Positions 1-8,540 of a stretch of DNA of 64,000 nucleotides are shown here, in pieces. The notes beneath the pieces are model-generated. The model saw only the letters and a program-made list of their open reading frames with translations. It was not told the origin of the DNA and did not search any database. Source of the DNA: Niabella drilacis (GTDB lineage Bacteria > Bacteroidota > Bacteroidia > Chitinophagales > Chitinophagaceae); assembly GCF_900101395.1 (NCBI RefSeq), contig NZ_FMZO01000002.1, forward strand, positions 599,201 through 663,200, in the 5' to 3' direction. The position numbers and the translations under genes are program-made. Position 1 is the stretch's first letter. Every line of letters starts with the position of its first letter.

Positions 1-977
1 GTCTGGAAATACGGGTGAAGGTCATACCGGGTAAATACTTCAGCCGTTTTTTTGCTGCCGTTGAATTCTTTTATAAATCCATCGGGGTAGCTCCGGCTCA
101 CTTCATCATAGGAGAACAATCCTGTGAGGCTTCCTTTGCTGAAGTTGTAGCTGGCCTGGCTTCCTGCCGTCATCAGGCTGGCGCGGAACCGGTCCCCGCC
201 GGGTTTAAAAGCTTCGGGAGAATAGCTGCCGGTAAAATAGGCGTACCGGACGAACGGCTTTATATGAAGTGAATGGGTGAGGGCTCCGTCGAGGTCGGCG
301 CTGATGGCGTTCTGAAGCATCCCGTTACTAGGAAAATGCTGTGTACCCAGGGTGTCTTTTGCTTCAGAAATACCACGGGTTTCATTGTGTACGAAAGAAA
401 TATTATAAGAGGAAGCCCCGAAGCTCCCGTTCAGTCCCGTATGGGCTCTCAGGGTGTGCCGTGTTCCATATGAAAAACCTCCGTATAAACGGGCAGGGGT
501 GTCGCCGCCTTTCCGGGTAATGATATTGATAACCCCCGCAACGGCATCTGATCCGTAAAGGGCGCTCTGGGCGCCTTTCAGGATCTCGATGCGCTCGATC
601 TGATCAACCGGCAACATTCTCAGGTCAAATGCGCCTCCTACTCCTGTAGGATCTACCACCGGAACGCCATTGATGAGGATAACCGTATAATTGTAATTAG
701 CCCCGCGGATATACACACTTTTATCCTTGCCCGGGTTGCTGCCGGCTCCGTTGATGATGATGCCGGCCTGTTCGTTCAGTAATTGAGGGAGATCCTTGCC
801 GCCGGCTTTTTCAAGGTCTTCTTTCGTAATGATGGTAACTACTTTCCCTGTTTCACTGAGTTTTTTAGGAAACCGGGTTGCCGTAACGGTTACATTGTCC
901 AGGGAGGTAGTGTCTTCCTGTGCCATCAGCACGTGACTGCAAAGCACAGCAGTCATCATTAAAATCGTTTGCTTCAT
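1..977 (-). CDS. TonB-dependent receptor, BtuB-like (partial, runs off the left edge)
   Basis: Reading leftwards from the ATG at 977, a signal peptide (MKQTILMMTAVL...) is followed by a TonB-box-like stretch (VTVTATR) and a plug domain. The plug contains the typical 'QIERIEILKGAQSALYGSDA...VINIITRKGG' segment, split here by an ellipsis. The C-terminal barrel lies outside the window. TonB receptors with this plug import cobalamin and other large ligands across the outer membrane. The cobalamin riboswitch in the leader (about 1128-1320) makes vitamin B12 or a cobinamide the likely substrate. The coding frame is open to base 1. Substrate is inferred from the riboswitch; the TonB-receptor class is certain. 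Confidence 0.9.
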   Translation of the reverse strand, partial: MKQTILMMTAVLCSHVLMAQEDTTSLDNVTVTATRFPKKLSETGKVVTIITKEDLEKAGGKDLPQLLNEQAGIIINGAGSNPGKDKSVYIRGANYNYTVILINGVPVVDPTGVGGAFDLRMLPVDQIERIEILKGAQSALYGSDAVAGVINIITRKGGDTPARLYGGFSYGTRHTLRAHTGLNGSFGASSYNISFVHNETRGISEAKDTLGTQHFPSNGMLQNAISADLDGALTHSLHIKPFVRYAYFTGSYSPEAFKPGGDRFRASLMTAGSQASYNFSKGSLTGLFSYDEVSRSYPDGFIKEFNGSKKTAEVFTRYDLHPYFQ

Positions 978-1127
978 TTTTAATGGATCTTCAATGACTG
1001 CTCCCGGTGGAAATAAAAAATAGCAGGAAATTGTTTAGGCAGGGGCCTGGAATGTTGCCTGCAAAACGCCGCTAATATTATACTTTTCTCCCGAAAGCTG
1101 AATATTGTTATTCTCCGCTCTGTGGCG

Positions 1128-1320
1128 GAACACGGTCCTGGCAGGTCTTCTGGCTCGGGGTCACTTTAAAACCTTCCCGCAGCGCAAAGCACTGCAGTGG
1201 CAATAATTAAAGTGTTCTTTATTTTCTTTTGAAAATTAAAGAGACCCTTACAGCTACGGGGATAGCGCCGGACTTGCACCGGACTTCCCTTTTCATTCCC
1301 GCATGCGGGAAACCAGATCC
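1128..1320 (-). ncRNA. cobalamin (B12) riboswitch
   Basis: On the minus strand the leader of the BtuB-like receptor contains the hallmarks of the cobalamin element in order: a GGTGCAAGTCCGGCGC core near 1270-1285, CCCCGTAGCTGTAAGG near 1250-1263, a GCCACTG segment near 1195-1202, GCGGGAAGG near 1173-1182, and the B12 box AGCCAGAAGACCTGCC at about 1140-1156. It is followed by a small GC hairpin (CCGC/GCGG, about 1115-1130). No T-run terminator is seen before the start codon at 977, so control may be translational; that part is inference. Confidence 0.92.
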
Positions 1321-1324
1321 GGTG

Positions 1325-1332
1325 CAAATGTA
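1325..1332 (-). promoter_or_regulatory. -7 box (TACATTTG) upstream of the B12 riboswitch
   Basis: The minus strand reads TACATTTG, matching the Bacteroidota -7 consensus TAnnTTTG. A start about 5 bases downstream would open the transcript just before the riboswitch. No clear -33 TTTG is present. Confidence 0.45.
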
Positions 1333-1446
1333 AGGCACCCGAACTGATGTACATTATTTTTTTTAGTAAATTGCCTTATCGGCCGGGAGCTCGTTACGGT
1401 TTGAACCGGCCGGTGCGGATGGCAGTATCTTATAAAAAGCACAGAT

Positions 1447-1965
1447 ATGGAGGATGATCTTTTTGAAGAGGGTGAGCAGTGGAAGCCCTTTTTCCGTTTG
1501 CAGAAGCAACTATCAGCAAAAGCCAGGAAACTGTTGCAGCTGGTCCTGAGCCTTGAGGCCAGCTTTGAGATTGATGAACAGGAGCAGACCCATCCGGTAC
1601 ACCTGATGATGCAGCATATTTCCGTTGCCAGTGCCAAGCTCAGTGGCGCCAAAATGTTGTACGATGTGTATCACGCACTGATGGAAAACGCCGTACTGGT
1701 AAAGGTGAACCTGACCGAGCTAAAAGTGCAGCTGTTTGCAGCAAAGGAATTTTACAAAGGCAACAGGGAATACCTGGAGGTGATCAAAGAGGAGGTAGAA
1801 GCCTTCCGGTTGCTGTTTATCCAATGGGTGAAGACCTTTGATAAAACAAAGGATTACCCGGATGAGTGGCATCTGTTTAATGACCCGGCGGATTTTCCCC
1901 CGGATGATTCGGAGGAGGATTTTGATCCCCGCGATTTTTTGCCGGGCCCGGATGAGGTCCGGTGA
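1447..1965 (+). CDS. hypothetical protein, helical with acidic tail
   Basis: A 172-residue protein I do not recognise. It is predicted soluble: no signal peptide or membrane segment. The body is rich in Leu, Lys and Glu and looks helical. The last 35 residues are strongly acidic and proline-rich (PADFPPDDSEEDFDP). It sits alone between the divergent B12-receptor leader and the efflux genes. The start ATG at 1447 is the only good one. Opposing open frames across it are shadows. Confidence 0.7.
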   Translation: MEDDLFEEGEQWKPFFRLQKQLSAKARKLLQLVLSLEASFEIDEQEQTHPVHLMMQHISVASAKLSGAKMLYDVYHALMENAVLVKVNLTELKVQLFAAKEFYKGNREYLEVIKEEVEAFRLLFIQWVKTFDKTKDYPDEWHLFNDPADFPPDDSEEDFDPRDFLPGPDEVR

Positions 1966-2183
1966 TCCGTTTTCTGCGTTTTCAGGTCCGGCAATTCAAG
2001 AGTCCTCCCGGTGAATGAAACGGCTTTATACTTGATGAACATTTTCACATTTTCAACCGGAACTTTAGCGCAGCCGGTGGCCCGTGAGCAGGGAAATGCA
2101 CCGTAGCCCGGCCTGAAACAGGTATGGAGGCGCTCAGCGTTCTGCCTTCAATATCGGATGTCCTGCATTCAGCCTTTTTCGTC

Positions 2184-2191
2184 TATTTTTG
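2184..2191 (+). promoter_or_regulatory. -7 box (TATTTTTG) 4 bases before the tolC-like ATG
   Basis: TATTTTTG matches TAnnTTTG and ends 4 bases before the ATG at 2196. With the usual spacing, transcription would begin at or next to the A of the start codon, giving a leaderless or nearly leaderless mRNA. No good -33 TTTG was found, so this is tentative. Confidence 0.4.
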
Positions 2192-2195
2192 TCAA

Positions 2196-3629
2196 ATGAA
2201 GCATACATTACTGGTATTAACCGCATTGGGAGCCGCCCTTGCTGTCCATAGCCAGGTAAAATGGAGCCTGGAGCAGTGCGTGGAATATGCCGTGGAGCAT
2301 AATATCTCGGTAAAGCAGGCCGATGTACAGGCACGTATGGACCGTCTTACGTTGGATCAAAGCAAGGCGGCATTATATCCTACGGCCAACTCGCAGCATA
2401 GTGCAGGGTACCAGTTCGGGCGTTCCATTGATCCGACGTCGAATCAGTTCACCACGAATGAAATTCTGTTCGCCAATCATTCGCTGAATGTAAATGCCGA
2501 TCTGTTCAACTGGTTCCGCAAGCGGAATACGGTGGCCGCAAACGGGTTTTCTTACGAGGCCAGTGTGGCAAAATTTGATAAGGCGCGGAATGATGTGGCT
2601 TTGAATGTGGCCAATGCATACCTGGCCGCTTTGTTGTCGAATGAACAGATCAACGCGGCTGTGGTACAGCTGCAGCAAAGCCGGGAGCAAAGGGATAATG
2701 TAAAGAAACAGGTACTGGCCGGGGCGCTTCCCGAGCTGAATCTTGCTGAAATGGAAACGCAACTGGCCAACGACAGCGCCACTCTGATCGGAACGCGGGC
2801 CGATTACCGGCTGCGGTTGCTGCAGCTGCAGGCGCTGCTGAACCTGGATGCGGCCACGGTTTTTGATGTTCAGGCGCCCCCTGTGGATAGTATACCGGTA
2901 GAGCCCCTTTCGGAGCTGGAGCCGGCCGTCGTTTTTAACTCCGCGCTGGTGAACCTGCCGCAGCAGAAGATCAATGAACTGAACGTAAAAGCCGCGGCTA
3001 AAAATGTATTGGTGGCCAGGGCTGCGATGTATCCTTCGATCGGACTCTTTGGAGGGCTGGATACCCGGTACTCTAATACGCAGAAACTTTTACCGGCCAA
3101 TTTTCAGAGTGGTGTGGTACCCATCGGGTTTGTGGATATTAACGGAACAAACTATGTGGTGAACAGCCTGCAGAATATACCTGCCGGCTTTAATAAGAAT
3201 ACCTATTTCCGGCAGCTGAGCAATAATTTCAGCCAAAACCTGGGCATTGGGCTAAACATCCCGATCTTTAACGGTAACCAGGCCCGTACCAACTGGAAAA
3301 AAGCAAAGCTGAATGTAGCATCACAGGAATTATTACAGGAGCAGGATGCCCAAACGCTGAAGCAGGATATTTACCAGGCACATACCAATGCGGTGGCCGC
3401 TATTGAAAAATTCCATGCGTCGGAGATCGCCGCAGCCTCCGCGCAGAAGGCCTATGATTTTGCGCGGAAACGGTTTGAGGTGGGCTTGTTAAAACCAATA
3501 GACCTGATCACCAACCAGAACAACCTGTTCAAGGCAAAGATCAATATGCTCTCAGCCCAGTATGATTACGTGTTTAAGCTGAAGCTGCTGGAATTTTATA
3601 AAGGAAGCGGTATCAAATTGCATCATTAA
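2196..3629 (+). CDS. TolC-family outer-membrane efflux protein
   Basis: 477 residues from the ATG at 2196. A longer frame opens at 2124, but its first 24 residues do not resemble a signal peptide, whereas MKHTLLVLTALGAALAVHSQ does. Two OEP repeats are visible as long alternating Gln/Ala/Asn-rich helices, with 'WSLEQCVEYAVEHN' at the N-terminus and 'ARKRFEVGLLKPIDLITNQNNLFKAK' split over the last helical hairpin. The family forms trimeric tunnels that dock onto periplasmic adaptors. The next gene, 25 bases downstream, encodes such an adaptor, so the two form an operon. No inner-membrane pump is encoded nearby. Confidence 0.9.
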   Translation: MKHTLLVLTALGAALAVHSQVKWSLEQCVEYAVEHNISVKQADVQARMDRLTLDQSKAALYPTANSQHSAGYQFGRSIDPTSNQFTTNEILFANHSLNVNADLFNWFRKRNTVAANGFSYEASVAKFDKARNDVALNVANAYLAALLSNEQINAAVVQLQQSREQRDNVKKQVLAGALPELNLAEMETQLANDSATLIGTRADYRLRLLQLQALLNLDAATVFDVQAPPVDSIPVEPLSELEPAVVFNSALVNLPQQKINELNVKAAAKNVLVARAAMYPSIGLFGGLDTRYSNTQKLLPANFQSGVVPIGFVDINGTNYVVNSLQNIPAGFNKNTYFRQLSNNFSQNLGIGLNIPIFNGNQARTNWKKAKLNVASQELLQEQDAQTLKQDIYQAHTNAVAAIEKFHASEIAAASAQKAYDFARKRFEVGLLKPIDLITNQNNLFKAKINMLSAQYDYVFKLKLLEFYKGSGIKLHH

Positions 3630-3654
3630 CAGGCATCCTGTTTAAATTTTGATC

Positions 3655-5028
3655 ATGAAAAAGAAATGGAAGCGGATTTTGCTGATTATAGCCGGTGTGA
3701 TCGTACTACTGGTTTTGTATGCAGTGTTTTCCAATAAAGATAAGAACCTGGTAAAAGTTGCTGCGGAGAAAGCAGCCATCCGCTCGATCACCGAAACGGT
3801 TACTGCCAGCGGGCAGATCTACCCGGAGTATGAAGTGAAGATCAGCCCGGATGTAAGCGGGGAGATCACGGAATTAAATGTTGAGGAGGGCGACAGCGTA
3901 AAAAGAGGGCAGGTGCTGGCGCGGGTTTACGCGGATAACTATGCGCTGGACCGCGATGAAGCTTCGGCCCGCCTTGGACAATCGCAGGCAAATGTAGCGA
4001 ACAGCCAGGAGGCCCTGGGTGTTCAGAAAGCTACAATGGTGCGGGCCCAGCAGGCCTATGACCGGAACAAACGGCTTTATGACGACCGGGTTATTTCAAA
4101 GGCAGAGTTTGAACAGTACGAAACGGACCTGGCATCTGCAAAGGCCAGTTATAATGCAAGCCTGCAGAATATACGCAGCCTGCAGGCCGGTGTGCGTTCT
4201 TCTCAAACAGGGTTGGTAGCAGCCAATAAAGTGCTGGGCCGGGCTACGATCTTTTCGCCGATAAACGGGATCATTTCTTCATTAAAGGTTGAAAAAGGGG
4301 AGCGCGTGGTAGGTACTGCACAGATGGCCGGTACAGAAATGATGACGGTTGCCGATATGAATACCATGGAAGTGCGGGTGAATGTAGGAGAAAATGATAT
4401 TGTAAAAGTCAGCATCGGTGATAATGCCGATATTGAAGTGGATGCGTATAGCGGGCGCAAGTTTGCAGGTATCGTCACAAAGATCGCGAGCAGTGTGAAA
4501 AGTGCTTTAACCACAGGTACCGCAACCAGCAATGATGTTACCAATTATGAAGTCCGTATCCGGATCGATAAGAACTCCTACCAGGATCTGGTCGATCCAC
4601 AGCACCCGCGGAAGTTCCCTTTCCGGCCGGGTATGAACGCCAGTGCGGAGATCAAAACCAAGCGGAAGGAGAATATCATAACCGTGCCGATTGCATCTGT
4701 AAATGCAAGGGTAAAAGGAAGTGATAAGAGCCTCAATGATACCCGCAAGGAACAGCAGGAGCAAAAGGACAACGGGGCCGGCAATGCTGATGACAACAGC
4801 AACGCCGGGGATATGGAAGAGGTCGTTTACCTGGTTATGAAAGACGGGATTGTCAAAAAGCGGATTGTAAAAACCGGTATACAGGACATTAATTATATTG
4901 AGATCACCAGCGGGCTTAAGGCCGGGGATGAAGTGGTGACGGGACCCTATAGCGCCGTTAGTCAAACGCTGAAAGACGATACAAAAGTAAAAGTGGTATC
5001 AAAGGAGGAATTGTTTAAGGCGAAATAA
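3655..5028 (+). CDS. periplasmic adaptor (membrane fusion protein, HlyD/MacA-like)
   Basis: 457 residues from ATG 3655; a TTG two codons earlier is possible but less likely. One N-terminal membrane anchor (RILLIIAGVIVLLVLYAVF, about residues 6-24) is followed by a lipoyl/barrel-sandwich half (SPDVSGEITELNVEEGDSV), a coiled-coil hairpin (about 100-185), the second lipoyl half (ATIFSPINGIISSLKVEKGE) and a beta-barrel. A Lys/Asn/Asp-rich low-complexity insert lies near residues 355-385. Such proteins bridge an inner-membrane ABC or RND pump to TolC. Its TolC partner is directly upstream, but the expected MacB/RND gene is absent; a convergent receptor gene follows instead. Confidence 0.88.
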   Translation: MKKKWKRILLIIAGVIVLLVLYAVFSNKDKNLVKVAAEKAAIRSITETVTASGQIYPEYEVKISPDVSGEITELNVEEGDSVKRGQVLARVYADNYALDRDEASARLGQSQANVANSQEALGVQKATMVRAQQAYDRNKRLYDDRVISKAEFEQYETDLASAKASYNASLQNIRSLQAGVRSSQTGLVAANKVLGRATIFSPINGIISSLKVEKGERVVGTAQMAGTEMMTVADMNTMEVRVNVGENDIVKVSIGDNADIEVDAYSGRKFAGIVTKIASSVKSALTTGTATSNDVTNYEVRIRIDKNSYQDLVDPQHPRKFPFRPGMNASAEIKTKRKENIITVPIASVNARVKGSDKSLNDTRKEQQEQKDNGAGNADDNSNAGDMEEVVYLVMKDGIVKKRIVKTGIQDINYIEITSGLKAGDEVVTGPYSAVSQTLKDDTKVKVVSKEELFKAK

Positions 5029-5050
5029 GCAGCCGGCGATCAGCTTCTTT

Positions 5051-5126
5051 CAGAACTGAGCGCTGAGAACGGAGACCCGGTTGGTAAGCCATCGGTGCCA
5101 GGTCTCCATTCTCTCCTCTCAGCGCT
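5051..5126. repeat. inverted repeat built of 7-base-periodic words between convergent genes
   Basis: Left arm: GAG recurs every 7 bases from 5058 (GAGCGCT, GAGAACG, GAGACCC). Right arm: TCTC recurs at 5103, 5110 and 5117. AGCGCTGAGA (5059-5068) pairs with TCTCAGCGCT (5117-5126), and GGAGACC (5071-5077) with GGTCTCC (5101-5107). It lies exactly between the 3' ends of the adaptor gene and the TonB receptor and overlaps the receptor stop, so it could fold in both transcripts. There is no T-run, so a classical terminator is not proven. Confidence 0.75.
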
Positions 5127-7374
5127 AAAATCCGAAGCTCAGGCCTATATTCCAGTTGATCCCGGCCTGGGGGAAATAATAGTTTTCTGTGGTGACGGTC
5201 CCCCCGGAACGGTAGCTGAAGGTATAACCATTATTCTCATATTTCTTATCAAAAACATTATTGATCATCAACAGGATTCCGATGCTTTTAAATATTTTGG
5301 AGCTGGCCTGGTAGCGCAGCCGCAGATCGGTCAGGGCATAAGGATGGATGCTTTTTCTTTTGTCGGATGCATTATCCAGGTATTGCCGGCTTACATATTT
5401 TTCCAGGAAGTCGATAAAAAAATGATGGTCGCCCGTAATGCGGTATAATGGCTCCAGGGTGAGGCCTGCTCCGGCAATGGTGTTGGGCGAAAAAGAAATA
5501 TCCGTATTCCGGTATGCTGTGGCCAGCTGTCCGCCGTTATCATAATCATCGGCGTATTGTGTAAGGGATCGGATCTTATTTTTGCTGAAGGTTGCATTGG
5601 CATTCAGCTGCAGCCAGTGCAGCGGCTGCAGTCCGGCAGAAAATTCCAGTCCTGCGCGGTAGCTGTCCGGAACGTTGGTGCGGGCATAAGCGCCTACATC
5701 ATTAATCTTCCCGGTCAGGATCAGCTGATCTTTATAATCCATGTAATACCCGTTTATCCCTGCCTGGAATGTTGGGGTATGGTATTGATAACCGGCTTCT
5801 ATATCCTGTAATTGTTCGGTGCGGGGTTTTTCGTTTTCGGAGGCTTCAAAGTCGTCGCGGTTAGGCTCTTTATGGGCAATGGCGTAGGAGGCATATATTT
5901 TACTGGATACGTTGTTGCCATGATAAATAAAATAGCTTAACCCTGCTTTGGGGTTAAAGAACCGGTAGGTATTCTCCATAGAAGGAAGGGCGGGAGATTT
6001 CCGGAATCCATTGATCGTGTAGACAACGTTCCGGTACTGCAGGTCTGCAAAACCGTAAAAGTTGGTAAAAAGCTGCTGCTGCAGTTTTGTATAGAGATTG
6101 AAATCCGTTTTGAAAGCGGTAAGGTTGTACCACCGGTAGTCCAGCGGAACGCCGTACGCAGCCCATTTTACAAAACCATAGTGCCGGGCATCGTACTGTG
6201 TATAAGCGCCGCCAAAAACAAAGTTAGTGGCAGCCGTATTATAGGTCGTTGAAAAGACGGATCCATAGTAGTAGTTGTCCAGCCATAACTGCCGGGTAAG
6301 GTTTATCTTACGCAGGGTATCCCCGGGGGCTTTTACATAATCGGGCAAACCATAGTCTGCAAATTTTTCCTCTTTCTTATATTCATTGTAGTATCCTTTA
6401 CCCCTCGTTAAAAATGTTCCGATATTCAGGTCCCAGTGGTTGCTGATCTTTTGATTGAGGAATAGCTGATAGTAGTCCTGCCAGTAGTTATCTGTTTGGT
6501 CTTTGTAATAAACGCCTTCGCTGATCTCCCCAAGGGTATTGGTATTCCTTCCCTGTTGCTCCAGCTCTTTCTGGTAATCTGCCGGTTGGCCCTGGTCGGT
6601 AAAAGCAATACCCAGGCCGTTCCATGCCTGGCCGGTCCGTTCTTTACCCGTAAGGTAGTTGAACCTGATATTGGTGGCTTCGTTCTTTGAGGTCCAGGAG
6701 CCGATCACGTGGGCGGCGAGCAGGTCAGAGGAGGCACGGTCAACAAAACCGCTGGAGCTGAGCCTGGACAGGCGTGCGTCAAACTGGAATCCTCCTTTTA
6801 GCAGTCCGGTACCGGCTTGCAGGGTGTGTTTCCAGGTATTGAATGAGCCATAAGAATTATTCAGGGAAACACCCGCTGTTTTGCTTTGTTCGAGGTTGGA
6901 AATATTAATGGAGCCGCCAAATGCCCCGGAACCATTGGTAGATGAACCCACGCCGCGTTGTATCTGCACCGTTGTGGTGGATGAAGCCAGGTCTGGCAGG
7001 TCTACAAAAATAGCTGCCTGCGATTCAGCATCATTGATGGGGATGCCGTTCATGGTTACATTTATGCGCGTCATGTCGGTACCCCTGATTCTTAGGGAGG
7101 AGTAGCCTACGCCTACGCCATCGTCCGAGTTTACCACCAGCGAGGGCGTTTGGTTCAGCAGGTAAGGCATGTTTTGCCCCAGGTTCTGTTTCTGCAGGTC
7201 TGCAGAATGGATGTTAGTGGTGGTGAACGGCGCCTTGCTGCTTAACCGCAGGGAGCGTACTTCCACGGGCGACAGCAGATAAAAGCTGTCTGTTTTCGCT
7301 GTTACGGAATCTTTTTGTGCAAAAGAGAGTTGCGCTGCCAATACCAGGCAGCCGGAAAAGAAGATCCTCTTCAT
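5125..7374 (-). CDS. TonB-dependent receptor, probable thiamin-related importer
   Basis: 749 residues with signal peptide (MKRIFFSGCLVLAAQLSFAQ), plug domain (about 50-165; 'SLRIRGTDMTRINVTMNGIPIND' region split around residues 93-115) and a beta-barrel ending in an aromatic residue (GLSFGF). It is a stand-alone receptor, not a SusC type: there is no N-terminal carboxypeptidase-like domain. The TPP riboswitch in its leader implies the ligand is thiamin or a thiamin precursor. Riboswitch-linked TonB receptors of this kind are known predictions for Bacteroidota. The receptor class is certain; the substrate is inferred. Confidence 0.92.
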   Translation of the reverse strand: MKRIFFSGCLVLAAQLSFAQKDSVTAKTDSFYLLSPVEVRSLRLSSKAPFTTTNIHSADLQKQNLGQNMPYLLNQTPSLVVNSDDGVGVGYSSLRIRGTDMTRINVTMNGIPINDAESQAAIFVDLPDLASSTTTVQIQRGVGSSTNGSGAFGGSINISNLEQSKTAGVSLNNSYGSFNTWKHTLQAGTGLLKGGFQFDARLSRLSSSGFVDRASSDLLAAHVIGSWTSKNEATNIRFNYLTGKERTGQAWNGLGIAFTDQGQPADYQKELEQQGRNTNTLGEISEGVYYKDQTDNYWQDYYQLFLNQKISNHWDLNIGTFLTRGKGYYNEYKKEEKFADYGLPDYVKAPGDTLRKINLTRQLWLDNYYYGSVFSTTYNTAATNFVFGGAYTQYDARHYGFVKWAAYGVPLDYRWYNLTAFKTDFNLYTKLQQQLFTNFYGFADLQYRNVVYTINGFRKSPALPSMENTYRFFNPKAGLSYFIYHGNNVSSKIYASYAIAHKEPNRDDFEASENEKPRTEQLQDIEAGYQYHTPTFQAGINGYYMDYKDQLILTGKINDVGAYARTNVPDSYRAGLEFSAGLQPLHWLQLNANATFSKNKIRSLTQYADDYDNGGQLATAYRNTDISFSPNTIAGAGLTLEPLYRITGDHHFFIDFLEKYVSRQYLDNASDKRKSIHPYALTDLRLRYQASSKIFKSIGILLMINNVFDKKYENNGYTFSYRSGGTVTTENYYFPQAGINWNIGLSFGF

Positions 7375-7461
7375 TTGTTTTTTTCAGTTTTTAGACCCTT
7401 GTAATCATTACAGGGCCGGGTTAAAAAAAATAATGAGAGGGAAATGCTGAAAAGAAAGGAG

Positions 7462-7558
7462 CGATCCTTCCCTGCGCAGGCATTACCCTGATCAGGTTTA
7501 CGGGTATTATCTCAGCCTTTTCTTCCGCTGTTGGCGAAAGTTGAAGCACCCCGGGAAC
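7462..7558 (-). ncRNA. TPP riboswitch (THI element)
   Basis: On the minus strand: P1 strand TTCCC, then GGGGTGCTTC, a variable arm, GGCTGAGATAATACCCG, AACCTGATCAGGGTAATGCC and the closing TGCGCAGGGAA. This is the canonical thi-box order (GGGGTGC, CTGAGA, ACCTGATC, GGTAATGCCTGCG). It lies about 90 bases before the receptor start at 7374. A strong hairpin (TGCCCCGCC/GGCGGGGCA, about 7559-7579) sits just 5' of P1. No T-run terminator is obvious; an imperfect CCCTGTAAT/ATTACAAGGG hairpin near 7395-7415 may form the expression platform. Confidence 0.95.
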
Positions 7559-7643
7559 CTGCCCCGCCGGTGGCGGGGCACTAAAAATCTCATTGCGTTT
7601 GACAATCAGCGTCAAACATTGTGGTCTTTTTGAAAGAACGCCG

Positions 7644-7674
7644 CAAAATTATTGAAATTTTATTATAAAACAAA
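7644..7674 (-). promoter_or_regulatory. promoter for the TPP-riboswitch transcript
   Basis: Minus strand TTTG (7671-7674) and TAATTTTG (7644-7651) are separated by 19 bases, matching the Bacteroidota -33/-7 consensus. The predicted start is near 7639, giving a leader of about 265 bases that contains the GC hairpin and the TPP riboswitch. Confidence 0.7.
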
Positions 7675-7795
7675 TGTGTGATGAAAAGAGCATTCCTCCG
7701 CTAATCGGGGTACTGCGTTGGGGGTGCTGCCCGGGAGGCGGTACACCTGTATACAAAAATGTGGTGCCTGGTGCTGTTTTATAGCGCTAACCAGC

Positions 7796-7803
7796 TAACT
7801 TTG
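7796..7803 (+). promoter_or_regulatory. -7 box (TAACTTTG) for the RRM gene
   Basis: TAACTTTG matches TAnnTTTG. A start near 7808 would give an untranslated leader of about 135 bases that becomes very A/T-rich (poly-T runs at 7890-7935) just before the start codon. The -33 element is weak. Confidence 0.45.
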
Positions 7804-7941
7804 CGCGGTTAGTTTGAATTGAATACATTTTGTAATGTTTTGCTCCTTGATCTGTTAAGCAAGTACTGCATCTGATTTTTTAGGCCGTTCCTTACACTGT
7901 TTTTTTTTCAAAGATTTTTTATTTTAAATTTTTTCATTTTC

Positions 7942-8223
7942 ATGAACATTTATGTTTCAAACTTAAGCTTTATCGTTCGCGATGAAGATCTTCGGGAATT
8001 TTTTGTTGAGTATGGCGAGGTAAGTTCCGCAAGGGTTATTACTGACAAAGCTACAGGGCGCAGCCGTGGTTTTGGCTTTGTTGAAATGCCAGACGATGAA
8101 GCTGCCCGTAAGGCGATTAAAGAACTGGATGGCGGCACCGTAGACGGACGTGCAATTAAAGTAACAGAAGCCCGGCCGAGAGAAGAAAAGAGCAATAACC
8201 GCTCTTATGCCAGCAAATGGTAA
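7942..8223 (+). CDS. single-RRM RNA-binding protein
   Basis: 93 residues: one RNA-recognition motif with RNP2 (IYVSNL, residues 3-8) and RNP1 (RGFGFVEM, 42-49) complete, and a short basic, Ser/Arg-rich tail (PREEKSNNRSYASKW). Stand-alone RRM proteins of this size bind single-stranded RNA and are often cold- or stress-related in Bacteroidota and cyanobacteria; the target is unknown. It is monocistronic: a long U-rich leader precedes it and a hairpin terminator follows. Confidence 0.93.
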   Translation: MNIYVSNLSFIVRDEDLREFFVEYGEVSSARVITDKATGRSRGFGFVEMPDDEAARKAIKELDGGTVDGRAIKVTEARPREEKSNNRSYASKW

Positions 8224-8295
8224 GCACGCTTTTTTGATAAAGCATTGATAACTGTAGTTGCGATCCGTTTGGACGTGGTTGCAGACAAATAGGGA

Positions 8296-8339
8296 AGAAT
8301 GTCAGAGCCGTTAGTACGCGGATATGACATTCTTTTTTT
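8296..8339 (+). terminator. terminator of the RRM gene
   Basis: AGAATGTCA (8296-8304) pairs with TGACATTCT (8325-8333), an inner CCG/CGG pairing can form in the loop, and a T-run (8333-8339) follows directly. It lies about 73 bases after the stop codon. Confidence 0.85.
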
Positions 8340-8400
8340 ATGGATACTAGGTAAGCCGCATTGCAAAATGAAAAAAAATCAACTATTCTTTGGTAATAGT

Positions 8401-8431
8401 TTTGTGTATTCATATTTTTCTCCTATCTTTG
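8401..8431 (+). promoter_or_regulatory. promoter of the initiator tRNA gene
   Basis: TTTG (8401-8404), 19 bases, then TATCTTTG (8424-8431). The tRNA starts at 8435, so transcription begins essentially at the mature 5' end. The spacing is the same as in the promoter found for the TPP leader. Confidence 0.75.
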
Positions 8432-8434
8432 CAC

Positions 8435-8506
<72 letters not shown>

Positions 8507-8512
8507 CTAAAT

Positions 8513-8540
8513 AAAACCCCACTTTTGGTGGGGTTTTTTG
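8513..8540 (+). terminator. terminator after tRNA-fMet
   Basis: AAACCCCAC pairs with GTGGGGTTT around a short TTTTG loop, followed by a T-run. It starts about 7 bases after the tRNA. Confidence 0.9.

Noticed and set aside
1293..1652. 119-codon minus-strand frame overlapping the B12 leader and the hypothetical gene
   Set aside because: Ser/Cys-rich shadow composition, and it overlaps a riboswitch promoter region.
2124..2195. Upstream extension of the TolC-like gene (extra 24 residues)
   Set aside because: The extension is not a signal peptide; the ATG at 2196 begins a proper one.
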